From NCBI RefSeq assembly GCF_004664715.2, contig NC_051071.1:36682530-36746529 (forward strand): a stretch of DNA of 64,000 nt, in the 5' to 3' direction. Made by a program: the position numbers and the translations under genes. Source of the stretch: Peromyscus leucopus (lineage: Eukaryota; Chordata; Mammalia; Rodentia; Cricetidae). Of this stretch, positions 35,073 to 47,334 are shown piece after piece. Each line of letters begins with the position of its first letter. The first letter of the stretch is position 1. The notes beneath the pieces are model-generated. The model searched no databases and was not told where the DNA came from. It saw nothing but the letters and a program-made list of their open reading frames with translations.

Positions 35073-37600
35073 AGTAGTCAAACACCCAGAAAGGGTTCCT
35101 CACCAGAATCCAATATGGTTCTCTGTGACCTTGGACTTTCCAAAATTGATAAATGAACTTCTGTTTACTATACTTTGTTAGTACAAATCAAACTGACTTA
35201 CCCACTCAGTATTTGCTCTTTGAGAATAATACACTATTTTTTCTCTTCTTATTGAGCTGCTAAACCCTCATATAGGGCCCCTCCTAATAACCTAATACAA
35301 TTCTAATAAGTATCCTAAAAGCTTGGCTATACATACTACCATGCCCAATGTCCCTTCACCCCAGGGTTGAGGTTTCATCACACGAATTTGAGGAAATCAT
35401 AAACATTCAATCCTTAACAAAATAGCTCTCATCAGAACCAGGTGTAGAGTCAAGTTCTCTCTGGTAAACTACAATAGGTTTTGCTCAGAAAAGCAAGAAA
35501 TAAGGAAACAGAGGAATAGCTCTCTGATTATTACAATGATCAATCAGATGACCACAGGAAAGATGGGTGGGTCAGTGATTGGTTATTCTAGAACAGAGTA
35601 CCCCAGGACATAGCCACTTGAAGAACTAAGAGCATCGTTGATATTTAAGTTACTTTGGGTGGCAATTTTGAGGAATTCTCATTTCTGAGTTTGTCTAGGG
35701 CTGAACAAGGTGTAGAAGTTTCACCGCTTCTCCATGTGGACCTCTCTCAAACCTGCTTGAGTGTCCCTAGTACATGGTGCCTGGCTTCCTCCAAATAAAG
35801 TTCTATAAGACATTACATGGAAATCTGACTTTCAAGGCTTATCCTTGAAAGCCATTGACACCACCCCTGAGATATTCCATAAGTTGCAGATTCAATTCTG
35901 ATTCATCTTCAAAGGAGACCACACACTCACATGAATACCAAAGGCAAGAGTCCCTGGAGCCAGCTTGAGGCTCGAACCCTATAAACACTGTCTAAGACCA
36001 GTGTTGGCAATGGTGTGGGAAATGAAAAAAGAAGAACAGAACTAACCCAGGACCAAACACTAAGTAGACATGTGCCTGGTATCTCTCTATATGACAAAGC
36101 TCCGTACCACTACTACATACACTGAATCCTTTTGTTGTTCTTAACTACTCAAGTATTTTCTTTCACAACAGAATATGTGCCACATAATATCTAATGTTTT
36201 CACCTTCAAAGTTAGAAACACTCCAAAATGTATAATAGTTTAGTAAACTTTGACATTAATGATGTCAATACAGAACATATAAACACTGATCAAAAATCCT
36301 ATGGAGCTTATCATATGACAGGAATTTGACCCAAAAACCAAATATAACCAGAAAAAAAATAGCTGAACTCTGATAAGTTGTTGAAAGCTACTGTAGGAGA
36401 AGATAGAATAATAATAGGGAAGAAACTATTTAGAGAAAGGTGGTTCAGTGCAGAGGTGAGGTCTGAGCTAGTGAGATGAGATGGTGGACAGTTGGGTTAG
36501 CCAAGAAAAAAGAAACACCCCAAAGATCCCAGTGTTGAGAAAATTCTGTGAGCAACAGAAAGTCCATGGGGAAGCTGGGACGTAGTTAGGATAACGGGGA
36601 AGTCGTAGTCCTATCAGAAAGATTCAATTAGAGAAAGAATTTGAATTATTTTTCAAAATCTAAGAATTTATTGAATGCTCTTGAATGTTAACTAAAGGCA
36701 TACTCTGTCCCACTGATGTTCCTATTTTCAAGGGGACTTACTATGCATCCACTTCCCCTTCTTGACCAGTTTCTACCATACGTTCATTTACCTCCTTCCT
36801 ACCAATCATCCCACAGTTCCCCAAGCCCAATCCAGTAAAACCCTATCTCTACCTATTGGCAATAATAATTCTGTGATCACAATTTACAGTCTGACTTTAC
36901 TTCTGGGATGATTTCAAGCTGATACAGAATGAAGTTGCTCTTTATTTTCAGAAAAGAAGAGCTAGACCTGGTGTTACATACAGTGTTTCCTGGTCCTCCA
37001 TAGAGACCTACATATCTGAACACCACATGTGGTTCATAGGTCACTAAAATGAAATCTTCTCCCTTTCTTCTATCCCAGACTTTATCTGATTCTGGAGTTA
37101 CTTCCCACATAATTTGTTCAAAAGGTTAATATGCTAGAATAGGATTCTGAAATATTTTTAAATAATGAGATAATAAATATGCTCAGACTTGGGACCATAT
37201 GGTTTCTTTTGGAGTTACTCAATCATGTCCCAATAGCCAGAGACAACAAATTAATGAATCAGGAGTTGCAATTCAACAAACTTTTATTTATGGACATCAA
37301 CATTCATATTTAAAGTAACCTTCCTTTTATTGTGTCAGAAAATCTTCATTTGATTTTTTCAAGTATTTAAAAATATTTTTAAAATCATTTTATCTCATAT
37401 ATCACAGAAAAGCCAATACTTCTTCAGCCTTTGTTTAATGATTCATGGGCAAGACAATTGATATAGAAAATAAAAAACAACTTTAGTTCTCTATTCTGAA
37501 TGAAACATCAATCGTGGTAGAGACCTAAAAATAGGATCAAATGATGGTAAGTACAGTGATAGCAACATTGCCAAGGAGCCAGAGGGTAGGTTAGAAAAAG
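35073..37600. other. Intergenic, no feature recognised
   Basis: About 2.5 kb of moderately AT-rich DNA between the L1 and the next LTR. I see no exon-like frame, SINE head or LTR end. Confidence 0.4.
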
Positions 37601-37609
37601 GAATCTGTC

Positions 37610-37925
37610 TAAATTGTTTGGGTGGGAGCTCCACCTCAACCCCTGGCACCATGGCATCCCTATACCCAAAGAGTCTGGAATGTTTGGAAGGAGTCTGGTA
37701 GAGGATCCACCTCAACTCCCCTCCCCATCTCTTTCCCTAAACCCACCCCTTCAAAGCCCGCCAAACACAGCTCCTCTCCCAGAGAGGCTCAAGACCACTC
37801 CCACAGGGTATATAAGCAGCATCCCCCAAAACAGACACGTGGTTCTTCTGGTCTAGTATCCCGTCTCCTTTCTGTGGCCTGGGAATCACCCAGGAGCGCT
37901 TTGCCCATTTAACCTAGGCTTTCCA
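37610..37925 (+). mobile_element. ERV LTR-like fragment with TATA box
   Basis: GC-richer than its surroundings, with TATATAA at 37809-37815, preceded by AAGACCACTCCCACAGGG and followed about 30 bp later by CAGACACGTGGTTC and a U5-like GGAATCACCCAGGAGCG. Promoter order suggests a + strand LTR. The family is not named and the polyadenylation hexamer is not obvious. Confidence 0.45.
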
Positions 37926-38490
37926 ATTTGGTCTGATTCAGTTTGCTGCATCAGCAGAGAGACATTCAGGAGGGCTAAAACATCATAAATGAGTGGCACC
38001 TTACAGTCATTCCATTGAATCATGCTGGGATAGTATGATTTCTGGTTAGTATTAAAAAAACAATATCTCAAGGACCCTTACTAAGGACTCAGTAAATACA
38101 AATGGACATGTGGGACACTAGCCATAAGCAGGTGCTTGTTTTTAAAGGCAGATAGCATCCTGTTAGGCCCTCTCCGTTCAGATGTAAGTTTTTCAAATGA
38201 TTTTTTTTTTCTGGATACCTCGAGTCATTGATGGGTAAAGTTTTGCCCTCAGGGAAACTTTCCTGTTGCCTCAGTACAACCACCACAGAAAGCCACAACC
38301 AATCAAAATGCAGAGTTCTAGAGACTAGTACCATTGGATACATTTACCAAACACTACTGCACCTAAAGCTCAGGAAATCCTGAAGAAAATGAGGAAAGAT
38401 TGTGAGAGCTAGAGAATAATGGAGCTTGCTGTGAGATATTCTCTCCTCGTAATATCAGAAACAACACCCATAAAGTCTCACCAATATGCT
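37926..38490. other. Intergenic, no feature recognised
   Basis: No repeat or gene signature seen between two LTR-like segments. Confidence 0.35.
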
Positions 38491-38612
38491 TGCAAGGGTT
38501 ACAGCTCCAGAGGGTAAGGTATTCTGACTTTACAGGAAGTCAGGCTATACCTGCGAGTGTTACAGCTCTGGAGATAAAGGTATCCTAACTTGTCAGAAAG
38601 TCAGGCTATACC
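38491..38612. repeat. 61-bp tandem duplication
   Basis: 38491-38551 and 38552-38612 are successive 61-bp units, both starting TGC(A/G)AG and both ending CAGGCTATACC, with scattered substitutions. Confidence 0.85.
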
Positions 38613-39266
38613 TGAAGATGGGGTCTATTGGGAGATGGTCTCCCCACAGGATGTTGCACAAGATGTTGCAATCCTGCTCTTCTTCAAGAGAGAGCTGTTA
38701 TAGTTGAGCTCGGCTCTGCCCCACTATGGGAGTTCCCCAGCAAAGTATCCATTTCTTCTCAGCTCCAGACCAAAATGTTACTTCTGCTTCACTCTGCCAA
38801 GTCAATCTGCTCAGTCTCAGGCAAAAAGTTGCTACTTCTGCTTGTCTCCTTTAAGGGAGTTTCCCAGCAGATGTATCAGTTGCTTCTTCCGCTCTGATCC
38901 CCTATGGGAGCTTCCCAGCAGGGATTCTGCTCCGTACCAGCAAAAGAAGAGCTTCACCCACAACTCTTTCAAGAGATTTATTTGGGAAGGAAGAACCCAG
39001 GACAAGTAGCTGCCTCTGCCGGGGTAGAGGAGGACAGCTGCCAACTGAACAGGCAGAGGAGTTTATATAAGGCTTCTTAGGGGTGGAGCATTTCCAGGGA
39101 GAACATTTTCAGGGAGGGAACTGGTCCGATTTCAATCCCCTTGAACTTCGACAAGTTCATATTGGCTAGATTTCATGCTCGGGGATTGGTTGGTTTTCCT
39201 GCTTAGAGATTGGTTGGTTTCATGTTCAGGTGATCAGGGACAGATTTGGCTCTGGTTTTTCATGCC

Positions 39267-39360
39267 TGGGTGGGAGAGGTAGGGGTGGGGGAGGAGGTGG
39301 GGGGAGGTGGGGGTGGGAGATACGGAAGGGGGTGGGAGGTGGGGGGTGGAGTGGGGGGGT
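39267..39360. repeat. G-rich tract with G-quadruplex potential
   Basis: Nearly continuous G runs (GGGG, GGGGG, GGGGGG, GGGGGGG) separated by A, T or short spacers on the + strand, directly upstream (minus sense) of the LTR promoter. Confidence 0.85.
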
Positions 39361-39399
39361 GTTTCTTTTACTGGCCCTTTTTTAGCCGTTTGGCTGTAG

Positions 39400-39565
39400 G
39401 TTCAGGGCCAGGGTGTGTTTCTTTCACTGCCTCTGGTTACAGAGCCAAAGTGTGTTTCCTTGGCTCTGGTTTCTGGGTTAGTGTGTGTTTCTTTGGTTCT
39501 GGTTTCAGGGACAAAGCCTTTCTTTCACTGGCTCTGGGTTCAGGGCCAGGATGTGTTTCTTTGGC
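39400..39565. repeat. ~35-bp degenerate tandem repeats in LTR U3
   Basis: TGTGTTT(C)CTT-type anchors at 39414, 39451, 39484 and 39552 with a decayed one near 39516. Each is followed by a CTCTGGTTTCAGGG-like core. Such arrays are common in retroviral enhancers. Confidence 0.75.
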
Positions 39566-39848
39566 TGGCCCTCTTACCCCTCAATGATTGCTGAAACTTC
39601 CAAACATAAGTTGAACAAGAATGTTCCCAATGGATAAGCTAAGCTAGACAGTAAAAAAGCCCATCAAGCCTCAACCCTCACAACAAACTGCAGGCAATCA
39701 AGGAAAGCTGGGAACAGAAGTGGTTTTCCCCAAGGAAGAGCACATCAATTGGTTGTCCAGTGGCAAATGCTCAGCTCCAAAAATTTACATAGAAGTAAAC
39801 GTACACAGACTATGCACAGAGCAGGTTGTGTTTAAGAATGTGTATGTA

Positions 39849-40566
39849 GCCGCCAGGGCACCGGGTCAGCGGGCTGTTGTCTGTACTGCGGTCCCACCCT
39901 GTGTGCCGGCCTTTGCAAAATGGGGTCCCAGGGGATGTGCTGCTTTCCAGCACGAACGGCCCCGCTTCTTTGCCATTCTTGGACTGTTTTGCGCCGGCCA
40001 GGGCATCTTCTGGACCTCTCTGGCTGTTGCAGCCTTGTCCGGACCTCTGATCCGGGTTCCTGCGGAGGCTCCAAACCGGGGCTACATGGACCTGTGCTCC
40101 GCACTCTGGCGCTCCGGGCTAGTTGTTGGTTGCGGCACGATGGGAGCCTTGGTCCTTGGTGCTGGTCTTCTCTACTCTCTCCGATCTGTGCGGTCAGTCA
40201 TGCTCCTTGCAGGAGGGCAGCAGGTGACGCTTACCACTTATGCCCCCTTTGGCTTGGGAACCCGTTTCACAGTTCCTTTGAACTAGGTTTCCTGCATGGC
40301 CCACAGAGCTGAAGTTCTTGCTATGTTGCCTCTGAAGATCAAAGGCCGACCCTTTTACTTCCTTTTGGACAAAGCTGGACATTTCCCCAACACTCAACTC
40401 TTGGATAACACTGTGGGTGCCTATCGGAGCCTGTGAAATGTCACTTGCCCTCTTAGATGAGGATGCAAACCCAGGGATGAAGAGACAACCTAGAGCAATG
40501 AAAAGCACCCCCCCCTTCCAGGATTCACCAATAGCCAATAAATCTGTGTTCTAAAGGGGAAAAAAA
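39849..40566 (+). pseudogene. Tmem223: Tmem223 processed pseudogene (retrocopy)
   Basis: An intronless, nearly complete copy of the TMEM223 mRNA, whose parent encodes a small two-helix membrane protein reported to be mitochondrial. The copied reading frame runs 39849-40436 (196 codons including TGA). Recognisable segments are RPRFFAILGLFCAGQGIFW, two hydrophobic helices (about codons 40-60 and 85-110), SLRSVRSVMLLAGGQQVTLT and FYFLLDKAGHFPNT near the end. Retrotransposition marks: AATAAA at 40537-40542, an A tail, and a perfect 15-bp target duplication AAGAATGTGTATGTA at 39834-39848 and 40567-40581. The normal start ATG is missing at the 5' edge, and one TAG at 40284-40286 (codon 146) interrupts an otherwise open frame. 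By chance the frame stays open upstream to an ATG at 39720 in flanking DNA. High GC and retained CpG fit a recent copy. Confidence 0.92.
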
Positions 40567-40581
40567 AAGAATGTGTATGTA

Positions 40582-41284
40582 TATATACACACATATATAC
40601 ATGCAACAACAATTAGTGAAATACAGGGCCATTAGTTTGAAGGAGACTTGGGAGTGATACATGAGAGAGTTTGTAGTGAGGAAAGGGAATGGAGAAATGA
40701 CATAATTATTTTATAATCATAATTTTTTTACAAAAAAAATAAGTATCTCCTTTGTGCTTTAGCTGTCTGGGTTCCCTATACTTTCCTCATCAAACTTTGT
40801 ATTTTTCTTATCTTTCTGATTCATGCTCTTCTCTCTCACCATAAACCTGGCGAAGAGTTGTGAGCAGTGTCCTCATGACAGCCTGAATGATATGCTCCCT
40901 TGGAATTCCCTCCACCAAATAACCAAGCCCATTACTCTTTAATTGAGCCTAACTCCCATTTTCAGGATAGCAGCAAAATGTAGCCAGATGATTTGCAGAA
41001 TGCAAACTAGATGGCCTCTAGCCCATTTCCTGATCGAGTTTCATTCCACATCTGAAACCTCATGTGTGTGGTCTTTATTGTCTACATTTCTATCAGCATG
41101 CTTATGTTTTGAACTCTCACCAGAATGGCTTCCTAAGCTCTACTTACAGGATTCTAGGGCTTGTCTATCTCACAGTATACAACTTTTGTACATTTCTCCA
41201 ACAACCCCATTCTAAATCCTATGGACAACATGGCCAGCAACAACTCCACTTCTGTTACCAATCATCTGTGTTAGTGCCCTTACT
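40582..41284. other. Intergenic, no feature recognised
   Basis: Starts with an alternating TATATACACACATATATAC stretch. The rest shows no recognisable gene or repeat. Confidence 0.4.
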
Positions 41285-41660
41285 ACATTTCTGTAATAAA
41301 ATACCTGATAAGTAACAACCTACAAGAGAAAGGATTTATTTTGACTAATGGCTTATTTTAACTATGGTACAAATTCATCATGGTAGAAAATATGGTTATG
41401 GGAAATGCTCAAGGATGTATGGTGGCCAGAGTATTAAGCTATTTGTTCCTAACTCCACAGTGTGGGAAGCAAAGAGATGACAGCAGGGACCCAAGAATTA
41501 TGTACACCCAAGGACCTGCCTGCAGTGGCCTACTTCCTTCATGTAGGCTCCACCTCCTGCACAGTCCACAACCTCTCTAACAGTATCACCAGCTGGGGAG
41601 CAAGTATTCAAATACATGAGCCCTTGGGGACTGTGTTACATCTAACCATAGCAGGAGCCA
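41285..41660 (-). mobile_element. Possible LTR-type dispersed repeat
   Basis: GAGAAAGGATTTATTTTGAC, CCACAGTGTGGGAAGCAAAG and CACCTCCTGCACAGTCCACA resemble a rodent LTR family in reverse. Family and ends uncertain. Confidence 0.35.
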
Positions 41661-41789
41661 AGCAACTATGAGCTAAAATCCTTAACGAATGAGCCTAAAA
41701 TAACTAACTTTTCCCCCTCTAAGTTGTTGATCTTCTCACATATTTTGCCAGTAGTGGAAAATAGAGTCTTAGTAGTGTGGAAACTTGAG

Positions 41790-41935
41790 TTTAATTATAG
41801 TATCTATGTGATGGGGTTATTACAAGAGTAGAGTGGGTTATCTATGGAGAATACTTAACACAGTATGTGCCAAGTAATTAGGAGTCTTTAATGTCTGCTA
41901 TTATTAGCTATTACTGTATATTATAGTAGAAAGCA
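41790..41935 (+). mobile_element. MIR fragment (3' part)
   Basis: ATGGGGTTATTACAAGAGT, ACACAGTATGTGCCAAGTAA and TGCTATTATTAGC follow the MIR 3' half. Confidence 0.55.
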
Positions 41936-42377
41936 CATAGAGGTTAAAGATGAATATATCTGTCTTTAATAATCAGCACATTTAATATCGCCACATGATC
42001 TTTTTAACTGTTACCATGAAATGCTATTGATTACACTAAAATTAATTTTTTCAAACTAAAAAAAATGATATAGTGATAGTGCTTGCTTCAGAGGAATTAA
42101 CACGTTGAATTTACTTATTCCATGCTCATTTGCTGAGCATGAACTCTGCTAGTTATTGTGATGCATTCTGGAGACACTAAAATGAGCAGTACCCAGAGAC
42201 CAAAGGTGAAGGATCAAATTAACAAAGGCATGTACAGTAGCTAGTACACTGTGCCTGTTCCATAGAAAGTCTGCATGCAGGGCTGACATTCTGTCCCTGA
42301 TTCGGGTCCCCTGTGCACCAACAATCAGGCAGGTGACATCAAACTCACTTTCAGTGACTGGAGGAAAATTTTGTTGG

Positions 42378-42505
42378 GTGGTAAAGAACACTGATTAGGA
42401 TGTCATCAACCAAGTTCAGGCTGTAACATCTCATTTACTGACTGTATAGCTTTGTTAGTATCAATGCCCAGTTGCTAAACTTGTAACAGGGATTCAGATA
42501 TATGC
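42378..42505 (+). mobile_element. MIR fragment (5' part)
   Basis: GGTAAAGAACACTGATTAGG, AAGTTCAGGCTGTAAC and TTTACTGACTGTATAGCTTT correspond to the MIR 5' half and core. Confidence 0.55.
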
Positions 42506-42601
42506 AGTTTATTTAGGGACTAATCTCCAAAGGCATGTGAGGGATTAGGGAAAAAAGATGAAGCATGGAAAAAGAATAATGAAAGATAGTATTAGTCTGC
42601 T

Positions 42602-42815
42602 TTTCTTTTTTTTATTATTATTTTATTTTATTTTACAATACTATTCAGTTCTACATAACAGCCACAGATTCCCTTGTTCTCCCCCTTCCTGTCCCCCTCC
42701 CCTTCCCCCCAGCCCACTCCCCATTCCCACCTCCTCCCGAGCAAGGCCTCCCCTGAGGACTGAGATCGACCTGATAGACTCAGTCTAGGCAGGTCCAGTC
42801 CCCTCCTCCCAGATT
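42602..42815 (-). mobile_element. Antisense L1 3' UTR fragment
   Basis: T-rich start (the L1 tail in reverse), then a C-rich run and GAGCAAGGCCTCCCCTGAGG and TCAGTCTAGGCAGGTCCAGT, which I remember as the antisense 3' end of a rodent L1 subfamily. Confidence 0.6.
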
Positions 42816-43165
42816 GAGCTTTTGTTGGCATAAACACTGACCAAAAGTAACTTGAGAGAGGAAAAGTATATTTGGCTTAACTTTTACAGTCCATCATCAA
42901 AGAAAGTCAAAGCAAGAACTCAGTAGGAACCTAGAAGAAACAACAGAGGCAGAGACCAAAGAAGAATGCTGCTTAATGGCTTGTCTCCTGTGGCTTGTTC
43001 AGCTACTTTTCTTATACAGCCTACACTCACCTGCAAAGGGATAATATCACCCACAGTGGGTTAGGTCCTCCTACATCATCTGTCAGTCAAGAAAAAAACC
43101 CACAGGCACGCAAACAGGCCAATTTGATAAAGGTATCTGTTGAGGTATCCCCTTTGCACATGATA
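42816..43165 (-). mobile_element. MaLR/ERVL-type LTR
   Basis: Minus-strand copy of the 22413-22857 family: GACCAAAAGTAACTTGAGAG, TGCTGCTTAATGGCTTGTCT and GGGTTAGGTCCTCCTACATC. Confidence 0.6.
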
Positions 43166-46100
43166 CTAATATAAGTTAAGTAGAAAAAACTAACCAAAAC
43201 AAATTTATATTAACAATAAGTCTCCTACTGTAGTTCATCACTAAGAATATTCTTAACCTAAAATGATTAGAGCTAACTCTGGTATCATTAATACCATAAG
43301 CTCTAGTACCATAAATAACATTCTTCATGAATGGACCTCCCTCTCAAGAGGAGACATTGAGGAACTGATGAACCCAGAAGCCAGTAAGGTTAAGTCTGTA
43401 GATGGGGTTCTGATATATCCCTTATGGGGATGCAAATTCTTTAAGTCTATTTTTGCATCTTACAAACTTGAGTGAAAAATTACCTACTTGTATTATTTAT
43501 TTCCCTCTGCTCTTGCATCATGTAATTCCTAGTGAAACCTATTTTCTTTTCTTACTTATAAAAGAGAACTAGTATCTTGATTCACTGCTATATTTTTAAA
43601 CTTTCCTGGGGTTTAACATGTCATACTGCTATGTTCTTGCCCACAGGATACACTGGAAGTGCTATGGGCTTCTAGAACTTGGAAATAAGATGTGATTCAT
43701 TTTTTGTGACACTTTGTATCCCAATCTGGATGGCTAAAACCAAAAGATGACACAACCACAGAAATCAGGTTCACAGGAAAACCTACATAGCACAACCTGA
43801 GTCTTCCTCCTATTGTCCATGTAGAGCAGTGATGACCGAGCCAGCCTGGATCCTAGCATCAAGGCTGCCACAGGAGAGATGCGCATGTTCTGGTACTACG
43901 ACATGACAATTTACATTCTTTCTGACCTTTTCTTTCACTCTCACTGTACTCTATGAGTGGCTATAGATGGTGAGAGTGACTACCTGCATAAAGTACTTAA
44001 AACAACGTTTATTACCTGATAAAAATTTGATAATAATTCACCATTGTTATTATTGGTGCTTCATTAGGTCTAATCTTCTAAGTATTATCTGATCAGAATC
44101 CCAAATACAGATAGATGCATTTCTGTAAAATTACAAGAAGGTAATCATGAATACACAAAAGACTAAGCAACTATTTAATATAACCATAGTGTTGACCTTG
44201 GCTTGGGATGTGCTTTGTATTATGCTCTGCACTGGGAGATTCATCCATATTATTTTATGCATTCTTACCGAATTATTATGACATTAACATTTGAATCTAT
44301 GTTTTACTTTTGAAACATATTCATGAAAAGCTAAAGCATCAGTCTTAAAGGCAATCATCATTTAGAATGAATGAGAGCAAAGAAACCCCCATCATGTTTC
44401 TCATTAAACTTCCAGATACTTGGAAATGTAGACAACTTTAACAGGGCACAGTGAATCACAAAGGTGCAGGGAGTCATCTGAGGAAATGTTAAGTAACATG
44501 CAACATTTTAATTCCGCTCTGTCTGGCTCCTCCACAGCTTGCTCTTAAGGGATTCTAATCATTAATCACCCAAAGACTTTGTGTCTGTGCTTAGCCTGCC
44601 TTTTCTGGGAAAGTGCTATATCTTGAATGTTAAGGCTGCTCTAATGATCCCCATGTGAGAGTAGGATACAGATTTTGCCATTACCCAAACAGACAGCATT
44701 TCTAAGTCTGCAAAAGGACAGTAGTAGCTTTCTCTCCTGGGTGATGGTTTTACTAAGTATGCATGCAAACATGATAAACACTTTATTCAGAGAACGTTTC
44801 TGTAAGATCACTTTACAGACTCTCTTTTTGTTAAATAATTACTAAAGAAGTAGAAAGCCAGCTTCCAACTCTGTGGGATAAATTCCCTGACATGCAGAAA
44901 TAGCTTGTATTTTCCCAGAGAAAAACAGTAAGGCCCCATGGGTAGGCTACCTTCACTCTGCCTGTACCACCATTAACCATCCATGTCCCTCAGTCCTCCA
45001 ATGCTCTTCTTCCTTCCCTTGGATTGAGACCAGAAGAAATGGAACGGCAAGCAAAGGCAGCAATCCTTTCAGGCTGTAGTTTCCTTAGCTTCCAGAAAGA
45101 AAGAAAAAAGTTGAGGTTTTATTTGGAGAATACAAAGGAATGTCCAGATGACACATAAGGGCCTGTCATGACCAATTTCCCCATAGTGGCCATAAAAAGA
45201 ACTCCTTCCTTAATTGACTGAAGTTTAGTCTTCCTCCTTTGAGCTGTATTCTCAACTACACTGGATATAAATGTGCTGTGACCATTTTCATGCCCATTCT
45301 GCTAAGGCAGTTCATGAAGAATGCACTTCACCTTCCATAGACTATCAACCTTTTCCTTACCATTGATTTCTAATCAAGAATTCCCTTGCCTCTACTCTGA
45401 ATACTCAACAGCTGCTCCTTGGTTAATTGCATCCCACTTCCTACCTGGGCCTGATGGCTATAATTTTCTTTCCTGGCTGTATCTAGAATCAAGTTCAAGT
45501 CCTCCCCTTAATTACAAAAGTCTTGGCTGTCATTCTAATTTTTGAATGGACTCCTTTTTTGTTGTTCTTGAGATATACTCAGTGAATTTTTTTCCTTTTT
45601 TCCAGTCTTAGCAACAGGTTTCAAAATGTTTGTGGTTTTTGTTACTATAGTGGGCTGTGAGTTTCATGTGAATGGTGCACACTCATGTGAACACTCTTGT
45701 GTCCAGGTGTCTGAAAAGCTAGAGAAGATGATTGGAGCTCACTTATTCTCTTTTGCTGGATATCTCTTTCTTTAGACAAGTTGCTCACTTCAGATCAACT
45801 AACATTTCATTATCTGTAAGACTGAGTAAAAATAGGCTGCCTATTGTCAAGGCAGAGTGACATAAAGTTAACATTCAGAAAGAACAAAATCTAGAAAGAT
45901 AAACTATGCTTCTACTGTAGAAAAATACTCAGATGATAATGAGACATCTTGTGAATTTCTCACAATATATGAAATGAAAAATGAGACAACAGACTAGCAT
46001 AAATAGTTTTACCTTAAGTATTAACTATAATTTGTAAATAAAAGGCAAATGGGGAAATAATTAAAAAAATTATTTAGCTGAGGAGACTTTTTAAATAGTA

Positions 46101-47334
46101 TGCATGTATTTCCTATATTTTGTTCATTGAGCACTGAGGAGTGTACACTCTTGCAAAATTAAAAATAAATGAATGTAATATGAACTGATACCTCTATTTA
46201 GACGTGTTTGAGAGTGTTTTCTACAAACATCAGGGTCTAAAGAATCTGGTTACATTATGGAATTGGTTTTGCAGGATCTCTGCATTTCTCCCTAGAACAT
46301 CTTCCATTCTTTCTCTCTTCTCTTGCCCTCCTTGTTTTTGTCCCTCTTTTGTAACTTCCCCTAAAAACAAAGCCAGTTTTCCCCTGTCTGGTGATTGCTT
46401 TCCATTACAGCATGTACCTTTCTGTGGCTCATTTTCTAAGTAGTTTTCTTTCTTTTTAAAGATGAATTCTTCCAAGTTTTCTATATAACATACATAACAA
46501 GCTAACAAAAGAATATGGCAGCTACATTAATGCATTTAATACCTGCCTTATTGCAATTTTATGTGTGATCAATAAAGGGAATATTGCGTGTGAATGTATC
46601 ATGCAAATTACCAGAGCAGTAAAATTAATAATTTCTCAAGTTTTTTTAGTTATCAGTTTTAAGTATCTGTCATACTGTATTAGTTGAGTAATAACTGAAA
46701 GTTGATTTGTCCTTTTCCTGACCAATAACACAAGCTCCAAGGGGATCAAGTATCTTCTTATGTGATGTGCTTAATGATTGCTGCAATGTAGATGTTCTTA
46801 GTATTTTTCAATATTGTCTTTGCTTAACTGAACATAGGTCAGGTTTCTGATACTCCTTCTGATTCCTTTCGGATTTCAGTTATAGTAAAAACCCATAAAA
46901 GGAACGCTGGACCCTCCATATCTAAGTAGCATCTGTATCCCATCATATTCTTTAACCAGGGCCAAACCCACATCATGTCTTCAGCAAAGATTTTCTTAGG
47001 TTAATTTACTGAATCCTTCTCTTGATGTTTCCTCCTTGTAAATTTCCACCCACCACCCCCATACTGATTTTTTTATTATGAGTTCTTTACTTTGCCATGA
47101 TGGATTCAAGCTCTCTTACTCAGTAAAAGGCCCAGTTGAAGTGATTGCTGTACCTATGACAGAAGGTTTGTAAACTCTTCCCTAAATATTTCATCTTTAG
47201 CAATAGGAATTTACATTTTTTGTCTTTAACAATAGGAATGAAAAAATGGAAATTTAATCAGAGTACCGGCTCTTTCAATAGAAAATAGATATGCAACCAT
47301 AGGATTCCAACTTCCTTTTCTAAGATGATGAAAT
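43166..47334. other. Intergenic, largely repeat-poor, unassigned
   Basis: About 4 kb with few recognisable young repeats. It includes homeodomain-type ATCATTAATCA near 44558 and several small frames without domains (43263-43475, 45321-45545, 46204-46443). I identify no exon. Confidence 0.4.

Larger units (their letters stand above)
38620..39590 (-). mobile_element. ERV LTR with adjoining internal sequence (minus strand)
   Basis: On the minus strand: a repeat-rich U3 (39590 down to 39080), TATA motif CCTTATATAAAC (39061-39072), and AATAAA (38977-38982) about 80 bp downstream. To the left lie three diverged repeats around GGGAGTTTCCCAGCAG (at about 38727, 38855 and 38906). The order U3-TATA-AATAAA is the LTR layout. 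Ends are not fixed, and the family is not named. Confidence 0.55.

Noticed and set aside
39720..40286. 188-codon open frame as a genuine gene
   Set aside because: The 3' three quarters is a processed Tmem223 copy cut by a premature stop, and the 5' part is flanking non-coding DNA. The target duplication lies within the frame, so the fusion is accidental.
39834..40581. Interpreting GC-rich 39849-40300 as a CpG-island promoter
   Set aside because: The GC content is explained by the copied Tmem223 coding sequence.
43820..43910. Possible retrocopy fragment (GAGAGATGCGCATGTTCTGG context)
   Set aside because: CpG-containing and briefly open, but I cannot match it to any gene. No A tail or target duplication was found.
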